Shown: in pieces, positions 58,511 through 64,000 of the stretch
Layout: every line of letters begins with the position of its first letter
Position numbering within the stretch: the first letter of the stretch is position 1
NCBI GenBank assembly: GCA_021613375.1
Contig: CM038722.1
Location: 27,757,441 to 27,821,440, forward strand
DNA length: 64,000 bases
Direction of reading: 5' to 3'
Source: Megaleporinus macrocephalus
Taxonomy: Eukaryota; Chordata; Actinopteri; Characiformes; Anostomidae
Translations under genes and position numbers: made by a program
Notes under the pieces: model-generated
What the model was told of the DNA's origin: nothing
The model's database searches: none
The model's input: the letters and a program-made list of their open reading frames with translations, nothing else

Positions 58511-58684
58511 TGTGGAGAGTGCTGTAGTCCAGGGTGGAGAATCGATACGGGTTTACTGCCACTGGCGCCTGATAAATAATTGATCACACACACAAGAGTG
58601 TGTGTGTGTGTGTGTGTGTACTCACTCTGTGCTGTCTCTTCTAATTCTGTCTCCTCCACTCCTCTCTGCTTGCTAATGCACCTG

Positions 58685-58745
<61 letters not shown>

Positions 58746-58870
58746 CTATCTCTATATCTCTCTCTCAGCCTTGACACTGTAATTATTCTGATCTAGAATA
58801 AACGTTCAGATTCAGCGTGACTGAGCCATATATTACACAACATCTCACAGTGAAACTACTACTGAACTCT
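58511..58870 (+). other. intron with (TG)n and (CT)n/(ATCT)n runs
   Basis: (TG)n at about 58599-58619, then a (CT)n run passing into (ATCT)n at about 58690-58770. No gene. Confidence 0.8.
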
Positions 58871-61783
58871 GAGGTGTGTTTGGTGTGTGTTTGGTGTGTG
58901 TTTGGTGTGTGTTTGAGGTGTGTTTGGTGTGTGTTTGGTGTGTGTTTGAGGTGTGTTTGAGGTGTGTTTGGTGTGTGTTTGGTGTGTGTTTGAGGTGTGT
59001 TTGAGGTGTGTTTGGTGTGTGTTTGAGGTGTGTTTGGTGTGTGTTTGGTGTGTGTTTGAGGTGTGTTTGAGGTGTGTTTGGTGTGTGTTTGGTGTGTGTT
59101 TGGTGTGTGTTTGAGGTGTGTTTGAGGTGTGTTTGGTGTGTGTTTGAGGTGTGTTTGAGGTGTGTTTGAGGTGTGTTTGAGGTGTGTTTGGTGTGTGTTT
59201 GGTGTGTGTTTGAGGTGTGTTTGGTGTGTGTTTGAGGTGTGTTTGAGGTGTGTTTGGTGTGTGTTTGGTGTGTGTTTGAGGTGTGTTTGGTGTGTGTTTG
59301 AGGTGTGTTTGAGGTGTGTTTGGTGTGTGTTTGGTGTGTGTTTGAGGTGTGTTTGAGGTGTGTTTGGTGTGTGTTTGGTGTGTGTTTGAGGTGTGTTTGA
59401 GGTGTGTTTGAGGTGTGTTTGGTGTGTGTTTGGTGTGTGTTTGAGGTGTGTTTGAGGTGTGTTTGGTGTGTGTTTGGTGTGTGTTTGGTGTGTGTTTGGT
59501 GTGTGTTTGGTGTGTGTTTGAGGTGTGTTTGGTGTGTGTTTGAGGTGTGTTTGGTGTGTGTTTGGTGTGTGTTTGGTGTGTGTTTGGTGAGTGTTTGGTG
59601 TGTGTTTGAGGTGTGTTTGGTGTGTGTTTGAGGTGTGTTTGGTGTGTGTTTGAGGTGTGTTTGAGGTGTGTTTGAGGTGTGTTTGGTGTGTGTTTGAGGT
59701 GTGTTTGGTGTGTGTTTGAGGTGTGTTTGAGGTGTGTTTGAGGTGTGTTTGGTGTGTGTTTGGTGTGTGTTTGGTGTGTGTTTGAGGTGTGTTTGGTGTG
59801 TGTTTGGTGTGTGTTTGGTGTGTGTTTGGTGTGTGTTTGAGGTGTGTTTGGTGTGTGTTTGGTGTGTGTTTGAGGTGTGTTTGAGGTGTGTTTGGTGTGT
59901 GTTTGGTGTGTGTTTGAGGTGTGTTTGAGGTGTGTTTGAGGTGTGTTTGAGGTGTGTTTGAGGTGTGTTTGGTGTGTGTTTGGTGTGTGTTTGAGGTGTG
60001 TTTGAGGTGTGTTTGAGGTGTGTTTGGTGTGTGTTTGAGGTGTGTTTGGTGTGTGTTTGAGGTGTGTTTGAGGTGTGTTTGAGGTGTGTTTGGTGTGTTT
60101 TTGGTGTGTGTTTGAGGTGTGTTTGGTGTGTGTTTGAGGTGTGTTTGAGGTGTGTTTGGTGCGTGTTTGGTGTGTGTTTGAGGTGTGTTTGAGGTGTGTT
60201 TGAGGTGTGTTTGGTGTGTGTTTGGTATGTGTTTGAGGTGTGTTTAAGGGTGTGTTTGGTGTGTGTTTGGTGTGTGTTTGAGGTGTGTTTGAGGTGTGTT
60301 TGGTGTGTGTTTGGTGTGTGTTTGGTGTGTGTTTGGTGTGTGTTTGGTGTGTGTTTGAGGTGTGTTTGGTGTGTGTTTGAGGTGTGTTTGGTGTGTGTTT
60401 GGTGTGTGTTTGGTGTGTGTTTGGTGAGTGTTTGGTGTGTGTTTGAGGTGTGTTTGGTGTGTGTTTGAGGTGTGTTTGGTGTGTGTTTGAGGTGTGTTTG
60501 AGGTGTGTTTGAGGTGTGTTTGGTGTGTGTTTGAGGTGTGTTTGGTGTGTGTTTGAGGTGTGTTTGAGGTGTGTTTGGTGTGTGTTTGGTGTGTGTTTGG
60601 TGTGTGTTTGAGGTGTGTTTGGTGTGTGTTTGGTGTGTGTTTGGTGTGTGTTTGGTGTGTGTTTGAGGTGTGTTTGAGGTGTGTTTGGTGTGTGTTTGGT
60701 GTGTGTTTGGTGTGTGTTTGGTGTGTGTTTGGTGTGTGTTTGAGGTGTGTTTGGTGTGTGTTTGAGGTGTGTTTGGTGTGTGTTTGGTGTGTGTTTGAGG
60801 TGTGTTTGGTGTGTGTTTGGTGTGTGTTTGGTGTGTGTTTGAGGTGTGTTTGGTGTGTGTTTGAGGTGTGTTTGGTGTGTGTTTGAGGTGTGTTTGGTGT
60901 GTGTTTGGTGTGTGTTTGGTGTGTGTTTGTTGTGTGTTTGAGGTGTGTTTGAGGTGTGTTTGGTGTGTGTTTGGTGTGTGTTTGAGGTGTGTTTGGTGTG
61001 TGTTTGGTGTGTGTTTGAGGTGTGTTTGGTGTGTGTTTGAGGTGTGTTTGGTGTGTGTTTGAGGTGTGTTTGGTGTGTGTTTGAGGTGTGTTTGGTGTGT
61101 GTTTGGTGTGTGTTTGAGGTGTGTTTGGTGTGTGTTTGGTGTGTGTTTGGTGTGTGTTTGGTGTGTGTTTGGTGTGTGTTTGGTGTGTGTTTGGTGTGTG
61201 TTTGAGGTGTGTTTGGTGTGTGTTTGGTGTGTGTTTGAGGTGTGTGTTTGAGGTGTGTTTGGTGTGTGTTTGAGGTGTGTTTGGTGTGTGTTTGAGGTGT
61301 GTTTGGTGTGTGTTTGGTGTGTGTTTGAGGTGTGTTTGGTGTGTGTTTGGTGTGTGTTTGGTGTGTGTTTGAGGTGTGTTTGGTGTGTGTTTGAGGTGTG
61401 TTTGGTGTGTGTTTGAGGTGTGTTTGGTGTGTGTTTGGTGTGTGTTTGGTGTGTGTGTTTGTTGTGTGTTTGAGGTGTGTTTGAGGTGTGTTTGGTGTGT
61501 GTTTGGTGTGTGTTTGAGGTGTGTTTGGTGTGTGTTTGGTGTGTGTTTGAGGTGTGTTTGGTGTGTGTTTGAGGTGTGTTTGGTGTGTGTTTGAGGTGTG
61601 TTTGGTGTGTGTTTGAGGTGTGTTTGGTGTGTGTTTGGTGTGTGTTTGAGGTGTGTTTGGTGTGTGTTTGGTGTGTGTTTGGTGTGTGTTTGGTGTGTGT
61701 TTGGTGTGTGTTTGGTGTGTGTTTGGTGTGTGTTTGAGGTGTGTTTGGTGTGTGTTTGGTGTGTGTTTGAGGTGTGTGTGGTG
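58871..61783. repeat. 11-bp TG-rich minisatellite
   Basis: About 264 copies of two 11-bp units, TGTTTGGTGTG and TGTTTGAGGTG, in irregular alternation. Three units make 33 bp, so the - strand reads as an 11-residue repeat (NTHQTHTKHTS-like) without stops for 982 codons. This is an artefact. Rare variants recur: GGTGAGTG at 59586 and 60423 (837 bp apart, with a 1-bp insertion between), and TTTGTTG at 60926 and 61458 (532 bp, with two 2-bp insertions between). Confidence 0.97.
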
Positions 61784-62060
61784 GCTTGATCATGTAGACT
61801 GTGCTAATAGGGCTACTTTAGCCTCCAGGCTGTAGTGCAAATCCAAACAAGCAGACTTCAGACACGTGATGGTGAATAAACTACAGAATGTTTTTTCTTG
61901 GTGCGACTGAACTTGTATTGTTTTCTCCATGATGTGTGTTATTCCTGTCGAGGTGGAGATCCAGTAGTCCTGTATTCCCTGTTTCTCCAGAAAGCATGAC
62001 CAGCTTCTCTCCCTGGAACGGGTGGTCTGACTATCCTGTGTTGGCTTCTTTCTGTCACAG
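61784..62060 (+). other. intron before exon i
   Basis: Normal-composition intron ending in the exon i acceptor. Nothing else recognised. Confidence 0.5.
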
Positions 62061-62150
62061 ATCACTAAGCAGCATCAGTTGCACGAGGCCACCGCCTACC
62101 TGCTGGAGAAGAAGGGGGACGTCCAAGGGGCCTTCCAGGTTCTGCTGCAG
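62061..62150 (+). CDS. vps8: vps8 exon i (internal, 30 codons)
   Basis: Acceptor TTTCTGTCACAG ends at 62060; donor GTTAGA starts at 62151. The 90-nt exon encodes ITKQHQLHEATAYLLEKKGD followed by VQGAFQVLLQ, in phase 0 at both ends. LHEATAYLLEKKGDVQGAF is a strongly conserved clathrin-repeat helix pair in VPS8 and related CORVET/HOPS subunits. It is the last exon visible; the intron continues past the window end. Confidence 0.95.
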
Positions 62151-62456
62151 GTTAGAGACGTCACTGCTAATGCCGGGAGAGTTCACGGTTACTAGAGCAC
62201 TTTCTTTATCGTTCCAGGTGTCAAAATATTAGTACTGAAGTCACTGCCAGGCAGGTGCTTGGGAAGGTGTTTTTGGGAAGTTAATTATTGTGGTTGAGTG
62301 GAGGTAAAGTGAGGAAGTGACTGAAAGTGTAGATTAAATTGTTTTAACATAATTTCAAAACGAATCAGGCAGCACAGCAGGGATTTTGTGAGAAATACAA
62401 ACACTACTGTCTTTCTTGGAACACACGATAATCTGTGATATATGATAGGCTTTATC
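62151..62456 (+). other. intron after exon i
   Basis: Normal-composition intron with no recognised feature. Confidence 0.5.
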
Positions 62457-63480
62457 TGGTGGGTGGGTAGGTTGGTTGATTGGTAGGTTGATTGATTGGT
62501 TGGTTGGTAGGTTGGTTGGTTGGTAGGTTGGTTGGTTGGTTGGTTGGTAGGTAGGTAGGTAGGTTGGTTGGTAGGTTGATTGGTTGGTTGGTTGGTTGGT
62601 AGGTTGGTAGTTAGGTAGATAGGTAGGTAGGTAGGTTGGTTGGTTGGTAGGTAGGTAGGTTGGTTGGTTGGTTGGTTGGTAGGTTGGTAGGTAGGTAGGT
62701 AGATAGGTAGGTTGGTTGGTTGGTAGGTTGGTTGGTTGGTTGGTTGGTTGGTTGGTAGGTTGGTTGGTTGGTTGGTAGGTAGGTTGGTTGGTTGGTTGGT
62801 TGGTTGGTTGGTAGGTAGGTTGGTTGGTTGGTAGGTTGGTAGGTTGGTTTGTAGGTTGGTTGGTTGGTTGGTTGGTTGGTAGGTTGGTTGCTTGGTTGGT
62901 AGGTAGGTAAGTAGGTTGGTAGGTTGGTTGGTTGGTTGGTTGGTTGGTAGGTAGGTTGGTTGGTTGGTTGGTTGGTAGGTAGGTTGGTTGGTTGGTAGGT
63001 AGGTTGGTTGGTTGGTTGGTAGGTAGGTTGGTTGGTTGGTAGATAGGTTGGTTGGTAGGTTGGTTGGTAGGTAGGTAAGTAGGTTGGTTGGTAGGTTGGT
63101 TGGTAGGTTGGTTGGTAGGTAGATAGGTTGGTTGGTTGGTTGGTAGGTAGGTAGATAGGTTGGTAGGGTGGTTGGTTGGTTGGTTGGTTGGTTGGTTGGT
63201 AGGTAGGTAGGTAGGTTGGTTGGTTGGTTGGTTGGTTGGTAGGTAGGTAGATAGATTGGTAGGGTGGTTGATTGGTTGGTTGGTTGGTTGGTTGGTTGGT
63301 AGGCAGGTAGGTTGGTTGGTTGGTTGGTTGGTTGGTAGGTAGGTTGGTTGGTTGGTTGGTTGGTTGGTAGGTAGGTAGATAGGTTGGTAGGGTGGTTGGT
63401 TGGTTGGTTGGTTGGTAGGTAGGTTGGTTGGTTGGTTGGTAGGTAGGTAGGTAGGTTGGTTGGTAGGTTGGTTGGTTGGT
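62457..63480. repeat. (GGTT/GGTA)n tetranucleotide array
   Basis: About 1 kb of GGTT and GGTA units with rare GATT, GATA and GGTG variants, all in a single 4-bp register. It encodes apparent Pro-Thr-Asn-Gln/Tyr-Leu repeats on the - strand, which are artefacts. Each GG can contribute to two-tier G-quadruplexes. Confidence 0.97.
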
Positions 63481-64000
63481 TATCCCAGAGAGCAGACGAA
63501 GGAGGAGGAAAGCATAGTGGGGGATGAACAACAAACACCATTGGCCACAGTGGAGGAAGCACTGAGTGACATCATCTGACGGACTCAACAGGAGGGATCT
63601 CCGCATTTAACCCGTCTGTGCAGTAAAACACTTACTCATATATCATCACCGTCCAATGAAAAACTAGTTTCTCCAAATAGTTTTTGAAAGAGAGACCTAA
63701 ACAGGGAGGGGATGGAACTGCAGGGGGTTCAGAGACCACCGCTTCATGTGTCACTGTGTTAGATCATGCCTGACGCACTACACTCTACAGGATAATGGGG
63801 CCAATTTTAAGTCCTGACAACAACATATGTCCTTAATCCAGTCTTTACTGGTCCGACCTACTCCCAGTCCAGTCGGGGCCGCCCTGATTGTGGATCGTAA
63901 ATATTGAACATGAACATGGCGAAGTGGACACTGACTCTCTGATGAGTGCCGAGCTGAGTGGTCCATTGAGGGCTGAGGTGAATAGAGCTGATCAGTGTCT
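63481..64000 (+). other. intron with a terminal-repeat fragment
   Basis: TCATCACCGTCCAATGAAAA at about 63643 matches the end of the element at 39230-39484; a GAGAGACCTAAAC phrase follows at 63690. The remaining 300 bp to the window end show nothing I recognise, and I found no further vps8 exon. Confidence 0.5.

Larger units (their letters stand above)
3095..62150 (+). other. vps8: vps8 gene body (partial; nine internal exons)
   Basis: VPS8 is a core subunit of the CORVET complex, which tethers early endosomes together with Rab5. The family has an N-terminal beta-propeller, a long alpha-solenoid of clathrin-like repeats and a C-terminal RING-H2 finger. Nine exons read in order give 816 nt, exactly 272 codons, with every junction in frame (phases 0,0,2,0,0,0,2,0). 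Segments such as AEKAEFYQICEFMYE, KAAELVAGHFS, HYRLEETI and LHEATAYLLEKKGD match my memory of vertebrate VPS8 and belong to the solenoid. Intron lengths are 6791, 1760, 8168, 119, 3720, 12601, 17308 and 7773 bp, mostly tandem repeats and transposons. The window begins and ends inside introns, so promoter, start codon, RING domain and polyadenylation site are not visible. Identity is confident; it rests on recall, not a search. Confidence 0.92.

Noticed and set aside
58845..61793. 982-codon - strand ORF (Thr/His/Gln/Lys repeats)
   Set aside because: Pure 11-bp repeat whose units contain no stop on this strand. Three units equal 11 codons, so openness is automatic.
62285..63606. 425- and 331-codon - strand ORFs (Pro-Thr-Asn-Gln/Tyr-Leu)
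   Set aside because: Translations of the GGTT/GGTA microsatellite; two frames are open at once.
63700..64000. Next vps8 exon near the window end
   Set aside because: No acceptor plus frame gives a plausible VPS8 continuation; sequence looks intronic.

Overview
The window is vertebrate nuclear DNA, most likely from a teleost fish. Short coding exons with GT-AG borders sit in kilobases of minisatellite, microsatellite and transposon remnants. The Tc1-like, hAT-like, SINE and LINE pieces are of types I know from teleosts, and some palindromic repeats recall ostariophysan (characin or catfish) genomes. That last point rests on memory and is weak.

One gene is recognisable: vps8, on the + strand. 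It encodes the VPS8 subunit of the endosomal CORVET tethering complex. Nine internal exons can be placed: 3095-3214, 10006-10062, 11823-11905, 20074-20158, 20278-20376, 24097-24186, 36788-36834, 54143-54287 and 62061-62150. They total 816 nt and splice in frame to 272 residues with no stop. The product is part of the alpha-solenoid region. The N-terminal beta-propeller exons should lie upstream of the window and the C-terminal RING exons downstream. Most of the exons are absent from or hidden inside simple ORF calls and were found by reading splice borders. I found no second gene and no RNA gene.

The introns hold about a dozen tandem arrays, together roughly 30 kb by my coordinates. They are: a 20-bp unit (1-2613), 41-bp (3598-8215), 17-bp (10676-11600), 22-bp then 27-bp G-rich (13079-15740), C/T-rich (15850-18370 and 18778-20071), 31-bp (24466-28335), 26-bp (40178-43131), 4-bp (49285-50042), 9/36-bp TG-rich (52052-54055), 50-bp GA-rich (55883-58510), 11-bp TG-rich (58871-61783) and 4-bp GGTT/GGTA (62457-63480). 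Several show higher-order duplication: 1148 bp, 1441 bp, 373 bp, 441 bp and about 836/528 bp. The very long ORFs in the window are stop-free repeat units, not genes.

Between the arrays are transposon remnants. There is a Tc1-like element with both terminal repeats (21531-22857), a Tc1 transposase pseudogene (35236-36296) and two more Tc1 remnants. Two hAT-like non-autonomous elements have 8-bp target duplications (29378-30596 and 31902-32730). There are also several palindromic elements, a SINE fragment, a LINE 3' end and a LINE reverse-transcriptase fragment.

I do not see an undescribed defence or enzymatic system. The most unusual signals are the repeat-driven architecture of the vps8 introns, a 1.3-kb AG-free pyrimidine tract before one exon, a minisatellite whose unit looks like a Tc1 terminal repeat, and a minisatellite whose unit matches a Pol III A box.
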